Source of the DNA: Sympetrum striolatum
Lineage: Eukaryota; Arthropoda; Insecta; Odonata; Libellulidae
Assembly (NCBI GenBank): GCA_947579665.1
Contig: OX388352.1
Location: forward strand, 73,756,113-73,820,112
Direction: 5' to 3'
Length of the DNA: 64,000 nucleotides
Part shown: one piece after another, positions 28,701 to 35,510 of the stretch
How positions within the stretch are numbered: the stretch's first letter is position 1
Layout: every line of letters begins with the position of its first letter
The notes under the pieces: model-generated
The model's database searches: none
What the model saw: only the letters and a program-made list of their open reading frames with translations
What the model was told of the DNA's origin: nothing
Translations under genes and position numbers: made by a program

Positions 28701-31700
28701 GTTATATCGAGGGAAGAGATTGAAAATCTTTGACAATTGACAAACAAATTGGTTCGATTGATTCCGTTGGTTCGTTTAGCCATTGGTCGGCAGCTATTGT
28801 TTTGCGATCGTTAGAGGAAACACGATTTTTCCTCGTTCTGAGCGTAAACAATCACGTAGAACTTCCTAAGGAATGTGCAAGCGTCTACGACGACCAATGT
28901 CCACAGTGCTAAACACGTGATGCATCCCTTCCTCACAAACGACCTCAACATTGAATAAATCATGTAACTGCTTTTATCAGCGTTTCACATAATTAGGCGG
29001 GACAGGGACTATTTATACTTTTTTCAGCATTCACATCGAAATCTCCATGACAATCCGCGTCCGTAAAATATTTGCTTGAGCTACATAATATTTGAATGAA
29101 CGACATTGAAACAAATGAAGAAATTGAAAATTCAAGAAATTAATCTAAAAAAGCAGTGGTGGGAAACTGAGGGTGGTCAAAAACGTTTTTTTTTGCCGTT
29201 CAATTTCATTTCTCAACTTTGTAAACAACACTCAATTAAAATTGTTTTCCAATATTTTGTGCGGGCTTTATTTCTTTTGAATATTTGAAGTGGAAGAAAT
29301 AGTTGTACAGAGATGAGACAAGCACCAAAAGAACGGAAATTAAATAAAAATTCTTAAGATGGTCGTGAAATTTTGTGAATTTCCAAATATTTCGCGAAAA
29401 TTTTCCAAAAATGTAGAGGATGTAAACCACCAGTCCTCGTGACGACCAGGGCAATAGTCGAATCTTAGCTCATGCATATTCACATTGGAATGCAAAAACA
29501 AAATTGTATTTGATCACCGTACTACTGAATTAAGACTAGATGAGACACGAGTTCTCTTAAGTAGAAATAGGGTAAATATATTTAATCATACTTAAACTTC
29601 CCCGTCGAGAATCAACGGAAACTTCAGATAGTAACATCAAACAGGAGACCAACAGGTGAAAGTCATCTGACAAAATCGCGACATTTGAAAAGCACAAATG
29701 GAACTTAACGACTCCGTCGAGCTTACCACACCCCATTACATCTTCTTATTATACAACATTTTTTTTAATTTTACAACGGGGAAAAAGGAGGTGGCGTGAG
29801 TTTAGTAGGTTAAGTTTAGTAGCTTTTTTTGGCCCTTCCACAGTAACAGCGACAAACAGACAGGAAAAATGTGCATTGAAAGGATCCCACAGCCCATAGA
29901 ATTCAACCCTCGCCGCCGTCCACATTCTCTGAGATAAATGCCATTGTTGAGAACTTTTTTGGATAGGGCAGAGAAACGATGTTGTAAGGAATAGGGGAAG
30001 AATGATCCAATCGTTTCGAAGCACCTAGAGAGGTAACAGTATGTTTCTCTGCCAGAAAAAGTGGTAAAAAACTGAAACACTTTTTTCAAGAAGAAGAAAA
30101 CCGAATATTTTCTATAAAGAAAATCTCCAAAGAAAAATCGCTCAATCTATTTCATATTTTTGTAATAAAAAGCCGAAGAGGAACCACGCCGTCAGGCCCT
30201 ACGAAGTCAAGACAAGTACCTAAAGATAGGATATTAAATGCAGATTCGTATTTTGGTCCTGTGGTATCGTTTTCGAATTCAAATTACGAGAACTATGGCA
30301 ATATGAACGAAAATTTTGTAAAATTTCTTTGTAGTAAACTAACAGTCCGCCTAGCGACCAAGGCGATTTTTGGATCCGAGCTTATGCGTTTTAACATTAG
30401 AATACGCGAGGATTTTAATCCCTTACTGTATTTCCGGTAGGGACGTACGTTAGAATTTTTGAGGAGGCAATTTACTAAGATGTCGACATCTGCAAACTAT
30501 TATACATACATAACAGACAATCTTACGGCCAATATGGAGTTCTTTTGAAAACATTTTTAAGGAACTTTCCGGTAGGATAGAGAATCACGGAGGTCTCAGA
30601 AGAAGCGCTCCTCTCTATTAATAATCATAAAATGTACCGGAATCAAAAATGTATACGGAATTAAGTTTGATGACCTTCTCGATTTAACGACTTGAAACTT
30701 TGGAAACTATCAGAGTTGCCACTACCAAATAATTATATGCAATTTTATCTTAGAAAAAGATCCTGGGTTCGATACCAGGCAGCTCTGCCACATGTATGGC
30801 GGAAAAAAATTTTATGAAAGATGGCGAGAAGGGGGTAAGCATGTTAAAAGATTTAATGAATATATTTCATTAACACAATGTCACCGTTTACCTTTTGACA
30901 ATTGGTCCTACGCCAGAAAACCATTTGCACCTACCATTCAATTAATGGGGAATACGGAATTTCGTTTGAGAACCTTCCAGATATATCGACGGTCAGAGAC
31001 ATTTGTAATGTCCATTACTTTAAACAGTTCGTAGGGGCAGGTAGAAATGTATCATTAATATGCTTGTAATTTATAATGTAGATTAATACTACATGAATAA
31101 TTTCGATCGATAAACGAACAACAATCTACCTAAATATGAAGAAAGACTAAGTCATGTACTCGTTAGAAACTTTTTTGAGGTTGTATTAACAGCAGAAATT
31201 GCTACCTTGTTACCAGTATTTCCTAAAATTTCATAATAAATATACAGAGGTGACTTCGTAATTAATAACAGTTTCATGATTGATGAAATACGAAGTCAAC
31301 GAGTTTGAGTAAAATGTTGCTAGCGAACTTAAACGCTAGAGAACTCTGACATTGTACTAATATACATACATCGTATTTCAATCATAACTTTTTCTATAGG
31401 AGGCAGCACGCCCTCCGTTTATCTGCGCAGTTATCTGTCGTAAATAACTGTGTGAAAATCTGTACATTTATCTGAACTGAAGGTGCGTTGGATACCTTCC
31501 GTTTTTGCTTCAATTCCGTCCGATTTTTCTTCAGTTCAGAAAAGTTATGTTCAAAAGTGTTCTAAATTCATCAAATCATCATCATTTAAAAGGTCAACGA
31601 GTTAAAAAAAAGAAGAGTCGTATTTTTTTTGCATAATTGCAGCTGTGTTGCTAGAAGAAGGAAGAACGCCGAGAACATTAGTGCAAATATTGATATCTTC

Positions 31701-32146
31701 AAAGAAGCGATTAATAATTACTGAATAAGTTAAAGATGAAGGGGAATTGACGATTATTAAAATGACCTAAAGATGGAAGAAAATGAATTTTATAGAGTAA
31801 TGTTGCTGGACGTCAATTGAACAAACTGTACTGAATAAACTGCATAAACAGACATTAAGAGTAAAAAGAGCTCCAAATAGCCGTTGTTTGCGTACAACCC
31901 GTCGCGTCGTGCGGAAGTACCCTAACCGTGGGGGTTAAGGTTAACCGTTACTGAGGTATTGTAGCGTAGCTCCTTTTAAAACACGTTTTTACAAAAGGAG
32001 AGCTTAAATTTTCCCATAGGGGCGAAAGTAAGAAGATGTGGACCCACCGTATTGAATACTTGGGCCGGTTGGCCATCTCCCTCTTCATAAGGAGAATCAT
32101 TGAAGACAGATTCGATGTACTGCTCATACTGCGCCAAACGATGAAT
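456..32146 (-). CDS. ARHGAP20: ARHGAP20-like Rho GTPase-activating protein (spliced gene, C-terminus outside window)
   Basis: Ten exons on the minus strand join in compatible phase at GT-AG borders: 32146-32048, 14225-14127, 12657-12463, 11012-10795, 6449-6323, 5470-5365, 4655-4448, 1819-1579, 1182-911 and 769-456, giving about 626 residues. Domain order is an N-terminal extension (1-115), PH (about 120-225), Ras-associating (about 247-345), a basic linker (355-400) and RhoGAP (about 410-600). This order, and motifs such as RHFFLFNDLLLVAKA, SPYPLMGHERPFAVK and GIFRKSANARLVREL, match the ARHGAP20 family. In that family RhoGAP stimulates GTP hydrolysis by Rho proteins and the RA domain binds Rap-type GTPases; these functions are family knowledge, not shown here. 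The arginine finger (GIFR), the lysine in LLKDFLRSLP and the asparagine in ASNLGVCVGPSLLW are present, so the domain looks catalytically competent. The reading frame is intact. The C-terminal exons lie left of position 1, and the initiating exon of the long isoform was not found. Confidence 0.9.
911..1182 (-). CDS. ARHGAP20: ARHGAP20-like exon: N-terminal RhoGAP core with arginine finger
   Basis: The acceptor is TTACAG before 1182 and the donor GTATTT follows 911. It is entered in phase 0 and left after two bases of a codon. The peptide starts VMLMQVFLKGPATQGIFRKS and contains the arginine finger in GIFR, a charged helix (RELREKLDSGEDVELE) and LLKDFLRSLPDPLL with the second catalytic-core lysine. 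Family members use these residues to stabilise the Rho GTP hydrolysis transition state. No stop or frameshift is present. Confidence 0.92.
1579..1819 (-). CDS. ARHGAP20: ARHGAP20-like exon: basic linker and start of RhoGAP
   Basis: The acceptor is TTTTTTAG before 1819 and the donor GTATGT follows 1579. The first base completes an arginine codon begun in the previous exon, and the exon ends in phase 0. The N-terminal part is strongly basic and serine-rich (SSKKKSRKSPIRIRQVFRR), similar in position to the basic linker between RA and RhoGAP in ARHGAP20. The last part, GGVLFGIPLNRI followed by PKAVK, matches the start of the RhoGAP domain (usually LFG.PL). Upstream in-frame codons are intronic because the split-codon phases on both sides fit exactly. 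Confidence 0.9.
1820..4447. other. Intron of the ARHGAP20-like gene
   Basis: AT-rich intron between the RA and RhoGAP exons. Apart from the hAT-type element at 3779-4089 I see no coding potential or repeated structure. Confidence 0.7.
3771..4097. mobile_element. Nonautonomous hAT-type element (MITE) with 8-bp target duplication
   Basis: The octamer GACTAGAG occurs at 3771-3778 and 4090-4097 and flanks a 311-bp element (3779-4089). The ends are inverted: CAGGGTAGGCAAACC on the left and TGGGGGTGGCAAACC on the right read inward. A short terminal inverted repeat of the CAGGG(G)TGGCAAAC type plus an 8-bp duplication is the signature of hAT transposons. There is no transposase ORF. It sits in an intron of the RhoGAP gene. 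Confidence 0.85.
4448..4655 (-). CDS. ARHGAP20: ARHGAP20-like exon: C-terminal half of the Ras-associating domain
   Basis: The acceptor is GGCATTTTAG before 4655 and the donor GTGAGTT follows 4448. Two leading bases complete a glutamate codon. The peptide runs IIDDFQLWAKSGHRGDGDSP and then YPLMGHERPFAVKLHCLRQG, matching the ARHGAP20 RA segment with FQLW.. and YPL.GHE.P. It ends NLYGTDPFTRCQFLLR, where the mammalian protein also has a CQF(I/L)L motif. The RA domain is expected to bind a Ras-family GTPase such as Rap1; this is family knowledge. Confidence 0.9.
5365..5470 (-). CDS. ARHGAP20: ARHGAP20-like exon: N-terminal half of the Ras-associating domain
   Basis: This 106-base exon starts after TTTTTTAAAG and ends at the donor GTAAAT. 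It reads CKTFTIGPTDTARHCIRIAL and then EHLGVEGLSHAENVD. The TARH(C/V)I.IAL.HLG pattern is the first helix of an RA domain. Phases fit both neighbours: it follows VEY in phase 0 and leaves one base for the next exon. It is short and found only by splice logic. Confidence 0.87.
6323..6449 (-). CDS. ARHGAP20: ARHGAP20-like exon: C-terminal helix of the PH domain
   Basis: The acceptor CCTTCCTGCAG lies before 6449 and the donor GTGAGT follows 6323. The first base completes a serine codon, then TKAARDQWFSKLTEVIASER forms the C-terminal amphipathic helix of a PH domain, with the invariant tryptophan in DQWF. The rest (EKEPTTTNIQVIYYDPSIQV, then EY) leads into the RA domain. The open frame continues 5' of the acceptor on the same strand, but phase agreement with the 11.0 kb exon supports this boundary. 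Confidence 0.9.
8162..8535 (+). mobile_element. Non-LTR retrotransposon 3' end, copy 1 (5'-truncated, disabled)
   Basis: It encodes the C-terminal part of a LINE ORF2: MVQRRAARFVCGDFRFE then SLGWNSLQMRRSEYRRKLSE, followed by a 3' tail (ATTACACCCCCTGCCATACG, then CCTCTGGCGG). It matches the copy at 34990-35510 but lacks 24 bp (8 codons, between 8230 and 8231) and has a TGA at 8364-8366 where the other copy has CGA. It begins abruptly within the conserved TTTAGTCTCAGATTTAGAG, as expected for 5' truncation. Confidence 0.85.
10655..10742. repeat. (AT)n microsatellite
   Basis: About 88 bp of uninterrupted TA/AT dinucleotide repeat in the intron. It begins roughly 50 bp past the donor of the PH-domain exon. 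Confidence 0.98.
10795..11012 (-). CDS. ARHGAP20: ARHGAP20-like exon: core of the PH domain
   Basis: The acceptor TTTTAAAG lies before 11012 and the donor GTGAGT follows 10795. The peptide GVQTQDRHFFLFNDLLLVAK is the signature PH strand pair of ARHGAP20 (human: G.QRQERHLFLFNDL). Next come KLKDKVRVSDMWL and FVVGWPTTNIVATF; the last matches the mammalian FVLGWPTVNFVATF. PH domains bind phosphoinositides, and the ARHGAP20 PH domain is reported to bind membrane lipids. An (AT)n microsatellite starts about 50 bp past the donor. Confidence 0.93.
11013..12462. other. Intron of the ARHGAP20-like gene
   Basis: A 1.45-kb intron. It holds one tRNA-derived SINE near the 12.46 kb exon; otherwise no feature was recognised. 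Confidence 0.65.
12303..12411 (+). mobile_element. tRNA-derived SINE, copy 1
   Basis: A tRNA-like head carries an A-box-like TGGCCAAGTGGG and a B box GGTTCGATTC inside GACCCGGGTTCGATTCTCGG. It is followed by the family body (GGGAGCCAATGCGTGAAATG, then GCGTCGAAGC.TTTTAA). The heptamer GGAACAG flanks it (12296-12302 and 12412-12418) as a possible short target duplication. It lies about 50 bp from the donor of the 12.46 kb exon and is antisense to the gene. Confidence 0.75.
12463..12657 (-). CDS. ARHGAP20: ARHGAP20-like exon: basic N-terminal segment and first PH strand
   Basis: The acceptor GTTTCAG lies before 12657 and the donor GTAAGAT follows 12463. It is 65 codons, phase 0 at both ends. 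The peptide begins CVPLGTQKMKGLVRKRSIAA, is arginine- and serine-rich, and ends RRHFIMDSPVQFST. The KMKGLVRKRS..S motif resembles KMKTLAERRRSAPS near the start of human ARHGAP20, and FIMDSPVQ corresponds to the LLIDGRVEL strand that opens the PH domain. A SINE sits about 50 bp beyond the donor. Confidence 0.88.
12658..14126. other. Intron of the ARHGAP20-like gene
   Basis: A 1.47-kb intron with the perfect hairpin at 13472-13501; otherwise nothing recognised. Confidence 0.6.
13472..13501. repeat. Perfect 14-bp inverted repeat with 2-nt spacer
   Basis: TTTTCCGCCACCGA at 13472-13485 is the exact reverse complement of 13488-13501, with GG between. The arms are GC-rich in an AT-rich intron. Confidence 0.95.
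14127..14225 (-). CDS. ARHGAP20: ARHGAP20-like exon: N-terminal extension
   Basis: A 33-codon exon between CTCAG (before 14225) and GTAAGG (after 14127), phase 0 at both ends. It reads VLAKGDEETDLERIQDIFPN and then DVLCLHEKDAYTM. I recognise no domain. It is acidic and helix-prone, joins in frame to the next exon, and accepts either of two upstream exons (24.1 or 32.1 kb), both also ending in phase 0. It has no counterpart that I know in mammalian ARHGAP20, so it may be arthropod-specific. Confidence 0.75.
14371..14463 (+). mobile_element. tRNA-derived SINE, copy 2 (5'-truncated, 15-bp target duplication)
   Basis: TACTACAAATATTCT occurs at 14371-14385 and 14449-14463. Between them are 63 bp of the SINE: CCCGGTGGGAGCCAATGTGC, then GAAATGACCTAAGCTGTCG and AAGCACTTTTAACAATACTA. 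The head is truncated just inside the B-box arm. The 15-bp duplication and the 5' truncation indicate LINE-machinery retrotransposition. Confidence 0.9.
14583..14740. repeat. Foldback/MITE-like element with 27-bp perfect inverted repeats
   Basis: TTGAGTGCTGCATGTTCCGG continuing to 14609 is perfectly inverted at 14714-14740. A second inner inverted pair (TCTGACGAC near 14625 and GTCGTCAGA near 14699) extends the fold. The 158-bp unit is GC-richer than its surroundings. No clear target duplication was seen. Confidence 0.85.
15033..15134. repeat. Foldback with 25-bp inverted repeats
   Basis: ATAGATAGAACGAAGCACC continuing to 15057 is inverted at 15110-15134 with one mismatch; the spacer is 52 bp. 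It may be a small foldback transposon remnant. Confidence 0.8.
17102..17176. repeat. 75-bp interrupted palindrome
   Basis: Outer arms 17102-17118 (ACTACTTCCCAGACTAC) and 17160-17176 are perfect inverted repeats. Inner arms 17125-17134 (GTACAACTGC) and 17144-17153 are also perfect. The 6-bp segments between them do not pair. Confidence 0.92.
20857..21120 (+). repeat. Dispersed repeat A, copy 1
   Basis: About 260 bp homologous to 34577-34840. Shared blocks include CTTGATGGAATTATTA near 20870, ATATAGGAATTRCGTT and ACCTCTATGCAAAGG in the middle, and GATTGTTGAATTTAAATACA at the end. The copies are diverged with small indels. No coding potential. Confidence 0.8.
22060..23650 (+). repeat. Array of ~165-bp degenerate monomers (family M), plus orientation
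   Basis: Monomers repeat a pattern of GCAATGCATTT-type sequence, then a TGG.ATCGAACC.AGG motif, then TCT.CCGGAAAGT. The GAACC motif recurs near 22162, 22322, 22489 and 22657, giving 160-168 bp spacing. Further right the array continues with related segments shared with 30.2-30.6 kb (inverted) and 51.5-52.8 kb. The motif resembles the complement of a tRNA B box. No ORF is conserved. Confidence 0.7.
24100..24210 (-). CDS. ARHGAP20: ARHGAP20-like alternative first coding exon
   Basis: An ATG at 24210-24208 in a good context (GCGATGG) opens 37 codons, MEVQRSSPVPIKGNTPHWKI then CINDSWPFGSWGSDHSS, ending in phase 0 at a strong GTGAGT donor after 24100. It would join in frame to the 14.2 kb exon. 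A TATA/initiator pair lies 180-210 bp upstream, so this is best read as the first coding exon of a shorter isoform that lacks the 32.1 kb exon. A GTAAGT at 24299-24294 and a pyrimidine-rich acceptor ending at 24214 allow an 86-bp intron in the 5' UTR. No domain is recognised; the segment is rich in W, S and P. Confidence 0.6.
24383..24422 (-). promoter_or_regulatory. Core promoter of the alternative first exon (TATA box plus initiator)
   Basis: On the minus strand, TTTTATAG (24422-24415) is followed by CAGTCAGC (24390-24383). The T of TATAG is 30 bp before the A of the CAGT initiator at 24389. This is the canonical arthropod spacing for TATA and Inr. A CRE-like TGACGTC palindrome core lies between them (24408-24414). 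Transcription would start near 24389 and run into the exon at 24210. Confidence 0.55.
24855..25470. repeat. Tandem duplication, ~318-bp unit, two diverged copies
   Basis: Unit 1 starts at CGTATC (24855) and unit 2 at CGTATC (25170). The block GATTAGTTTTTGGAGTAAAT recurs at 24904 and 25222, and GTTTAGGAGTTATTC recurs near 25085 and 25404. Each unit contains ACCGGAAGT twice: 24930-24938, 25115-25123, 25248-25256 and 25434-25442. Confidence 0.9.
26843..26984. repeat. 66-bp tandem repeat, 2.15 copies
   Basis: AGATCTCATTATAATTAATA starts at 26843 and 26909, and AGATCTCATT again at 26975, so the period is exactly 66 bp. The copies differ at a few positions. Because 66 is a multiple of three, open frames appear on both strands; they are artefacts of the repeat. 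Confidence 0.95.
29300..30640 (-). repeat. Monomer family M, inverted copies
   Basis: The segment at about 30545-30625 (GGAACTTTCCGGTAGGATAG, then AGAATCACGGAGGTCTC) is the reverse complement of 22690-22770. The segment 30350-30420 (GCGACCAAGGCGATTTTTGG) matches the complement of 23130-23200. The segment 30183-30280 (CCTACGAAGTCAAGACAAGT) matches the complement of 23270-23330 and 51520-51590. A shorter related piece lies at 29300-29500. Order is conserved with deletions, so this is an inverted, diverged copy of the array. Confidence 0.72.
32048..32146 (-). CDS. ARHGAP20: ARHGAP20-like upstream exon of the long isoform
   Basis: The acceptor TTTTTTCATTACAG lies before 32146 and the donor GTGGGT follows 32048. 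The 33 codons are phase 0 at both ends: IHRLAQYEQYIESVFND then SPYEEGDGQPAQVFNT. It has no in-frame methionine, so another exon must precede it. I could not find that exon in the 32 kb to the right. The peptide looks like a helix followed by an acidic tail and matches no domain I can name. Assignment to this gene rests on strand, phase and splice-site quality, so it is less certain than the domain exons. Confidence 0.6.
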
Positions 32147-33640
32147 CTGTAATGAAAAAAAAACACAAAATGACATATTGGCTCAAGTTAAGCAGATACG
32201 GATGATAAACAAACTTCGTCTTTTATTCTAATCCAAATTTTTTTAGAGATCATCAAGAAAAGAAAATCCAACATAAAAATAACGTTTTGATTGTTTTGTG
32301 AAATTAAACATAAAAGACGAAGATTTAAAATTGAAGATTGGGCTGAGGGTAATGCCTGAAAAGAGCTGAGAGCAGTCGATTAACAACGCCAACGATGTGC
32401 ACACAAAAATCTCATAACGATCGCCATTAATATTTGCCGTCTTTTTACTCTTCTACAGCCAGTTGAATTTATGCTGAGATATATGTGGATGAAAAATACT
32501 CTGCTAAAAGCTGAGAACTGATTGTTTCAATCTCCTGCAGCTGATTCAATATCAAATAAATTTCTTCCTTCCAAATCAAGAGGATCGGGCACTGCTGTGG
32601 GGATTTTGAGGTGGATTTATATTAGCAAGAAAATATCTTTAAATTGGCATTGTGAAATTATTTCAGATTAAGTAGGCAACAAGTTCTGGCAACTCTCAAA
32701 ACTTCTTTTGAAGGCACATCAGCTTGATAATGAATAGCAAATTAGAAAAACTGTAGATGTGAGGTAAGCTCAAAATTTCCTCGAGACCTAAGAATTCTAA
32801 ATATTTATAATCTAGGATATATTTGCTACTAGGATCTATAATGCTCCATAAATTCAAAACCTCTTCTTCCATCTAACCTGTATTCAAGGCCAAGATAGTA
32901 ATAAGGACAGGACATCTTAGAGGAATCTTTTCTTAGCACCCAATGCACTTATAGTTTCTCCATTAATGTTTACCCACCGATGAAGATCTCCATCTGCATT
33001 CAATTGAACATGTGAATGTTTTCAATGACTAAAAATTCAGTAAATAACTTAATACACGTGATACCATAACAAGGTGTATTCGGATGATGAAATCCGTCAA
33101 AATGAATCCCGTATAGAAAGTTATCAAAGAAAATTTTCAACCTGATCATAAATAAGCAAGAATTTTATCATTGCGGAAGAAATAGAGATTAATGTCGATT
33201 TTCCGAGGCTTTCGGAAGGGAGCCTGGGAAGGGTTTCCTAGCGGGAGGACCATAGTCTCGACCCTTTTCTCGGATTCGCGACAAGACCTTCGACACGGAA
33301 GAGGACCTTCGAAAAACTGACCGCGGGTAAAACGATTTGAAAAATTATAAACAATTAAAATTAGCAGCTTTTTATCGTATCGTATCACTCGTCCAAAGAG
33401 TGGTGGCAGCTTCTTTTAATCGACGTTATACGACGAAAATTAGGGGTTATCATAGTTTATTAGAAAAATGCCTGTGACACATTGTCTGGGGGTTGGGATG
33501 GGTTGGGTTGGTGCCTAGGATTTGGGTTCGATATTTAACTGATGGTGTGGTACAAAATTTAAAATTCAAATTAAATGACACAACGAAGTTAACAAATTAT
33601 AATACTAATTACTACTTTCGGTAGTTGAAGAGCATGTTTG

Positions 33641-33721
33641 TACACTCCTGGCCAAAATTAACGCAGCACCTCCCTAGCGATCCTTACGGCCGGTGCTGCG
33701 TTAATTTTGGCCAGGACTGTA
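33641..33721. mobile_element. 77-bp Tc1/mariner-type mini-element with TA target duplication
   Basis: 28-bp arms at 33643-33670 and 33692-33719 are inverted with one mismatch. They read CAGTCCTGGCCAAAATTAAC inward from the right. A TA dinucleotide flanks each end (33641-33642 and 33720-33721). The spacer is 21 bp. CAGT...GGCCAAAA ends with TA duplication are typical of Tc1/mariner elements. It is only the two termini. Confidence 0.85.
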
Positions 33722-34576
33722 CATACAATTCGAAGTTGAGTGGGAGCATCGACTCTTAGAAAGCAAATCATATGCAGCAATCTTAGATAGAAGGACATTA
33801 TCAACACCATAGTGAAATGCTATTAAGCGTTAACGACAATGCATAGAGTTAACAATGAATGAAAGGTTGCGTTTTTCGCCACTAAAGTTCTTGTAATTGG
33901 CCAATTCAAAAGGAAAACATGCCTCTTACGTGTGTATATAACCCAGTTATTCTTGTTATACTTGTGGAGAGTCCAATCTGCAATCGCAAAACGGCAGGTA
34001 ACTCCGCTTGTAAAGAAGTCCTTTTACGTTACACAGTTACGTAAAAGTTATGTACGGTTACGGGAATTAAATTTATAGGTATGTTCTCTTAACTTTAACT
34101 CACTTTTATATGATTTATTTCTTTTGGGTAGTGGCAATATTCCAACATTTCTTAGATACCGAAAAGTGAAAAATATGATTCGCCTTTACGTTCGAAATGG
34201 TAACGCAAATGAAAAGATTCGCCATAGGAAAAGTAGAAGAGGGCGAAGTGGAGGAAGTGATACGCTAATGTAAGACCTTTTCGGAGGAAAACAGAAACTT
34301 TAATTTAATGGGTTCGTTCAAAAAGTCATACTTGCGGTTAATCAAAATGAGATAACTGATAAATTTACCGCAGCATTTTCCATCTTAGGTCTGCGAAAGT
34401 TGAGCATATGAGAGTGGACAGGTGCTGCTGCTTCTTTGACCTGAATTTTTTGAGAAAGCGCCGATGGAGAAGGGAAAAGAGAGAGGAAAACTCAAATGCT
34501 GAGGAATCGAATTTTCTCGGAGCTGAAAATGTTGTTTGCAGCATCTATCAAGATCGTACAAAAAAAATTGTTTCAT

Positions 34577-34840
34577 AAAATAAGAACGCCTTGATGGAAT
34601 TATTAGAACCTAATTGCCTCAAAATTAATAAGTGAAATACTGAAAAATACCAATAGAATGAAATTGCTTAGAGAAGTCGTGTAAATGGCTTCTAAAAATA
34701 TAGGAATTGCGTTATGTGTACAAAAACTGCCACCTCTATGCAAAGGGAGACGGTAATAAACAAAGAATCTATTTTTAAAATAATTATAGACTATAGTGGA
34801 GTGATTGTTGAATTTAAATACATTATTTAGTTTGTATTAA
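34577..34840 (+). repeat. Dispersed repeat A, copy 2
   Basis: Homologous to 20857-21120 in the same orientation. This copy is flanked by a diverged direct repeat (ACTCAAATGCTGAG...TTTTCTCGGAGC...GAAAA) at about 34489-34530 and 34858-34895. Confidence 0.8.
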
Positions 34841-34989
34841 AGGATAAGTTTGAAGATAACTCAAATGCTGAGAAATTTTCTCGGAGCAGAAAATTTTTCT
34901 AACAAAGGTAAACATAACAGCACCCAGAATTAAAGAGAAGTGATACTGAAGAAATAATTGATGCTACCATAGAACTTCACTACGTAAAT

Positions 34990-35510
34990 AAGCTATACGT
35001 TGAGAGGATGCTCATCGAGAGTCAAAGAAATAGCTTATTTTTCTCTTATTCGGCCGAGTCTAGAATACTGCTGTGCGGTTTGGGACCCGCACGAAGTAGA
35101 TTTAGTCTCAGATTTAGAGATGGTCCAGCGTAGAGCAGCCCGATTCGTTTGCAGGGATTTCAAGTTTGATAGCAGTGTCACGGCTGTGATAGAGTCCCTC
35201 GGTTGGAATTCGCTCCAGCTGAGAAGATCTGATAATCGACGGAAGATTTTCGAAAGGTTCATTCGTTCAGAATTAATAGACGAAGTAAGTGAAATATTAG
35301 CGCCAGTAAGGAGCGAACGCGATCTCCGAGAGGCATCGACGAAGCGTTATAGGGAAGTAATCGCAAGGACGGATAATTATTTTTGGTCGTTTTTTCCCCA
35401 GGCTATTAGTGATGCTAATAGGGAGGAATGAATAATGGTGGTGCATTACACCCCTTGCCATACGCCTCTGGTGGCTCGCAGGGTATATATCTAAATCTAA
35501 AAATATAAAT
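34990..35510 (+). mobile_element. Non-LTR retrotransposon 3' end, copy 2 (longest)
   Basis: An open frame from about 35000 to 35431 encodes a LINE ORF2 C-terminus: GCSSRVKEIAYFSLIRPSLE, YCCAVWDPHEVDLVSDLEMV, QRRAARFVCRDF, then SLGWNSLQLRRSDNRRKIFE. The LIRPSLEYC.AVWDPH and QRRAARFV motifs occur after the reverse transcriptase domain in CR1/Jockey-like elements. It ends with the tail ATTACACCCCTTGCCATACG and an AT-rich run. This is the most intact of three 5'-truncated copies, all on the plus strand. Confidence 0.88.

Larger units (their letters stand above)
24211..32047. other. Region between the alternative first exon and the 32.1 kb exon
   Basis: It contains the alternative promoter, a 318-bp tandem duplication (24855-25470), a 66-bp tandem repeat (26843-26984) and inverted monomer-family copies (29300-30640). 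I see no further exon. A tRNA-like T-arm (CCTGGGTTCGATACCAGG near 30753) may be a SINE scrap. Confidence 0.5.

Noticed and set aside
30745..30790. tRNA-like T arm CCTGGGTTCGATACCAGG as a tRNA gene.
   Set aside because: Only the 3' half is tRNA-like; the upstream D and anticodon arms are missing.
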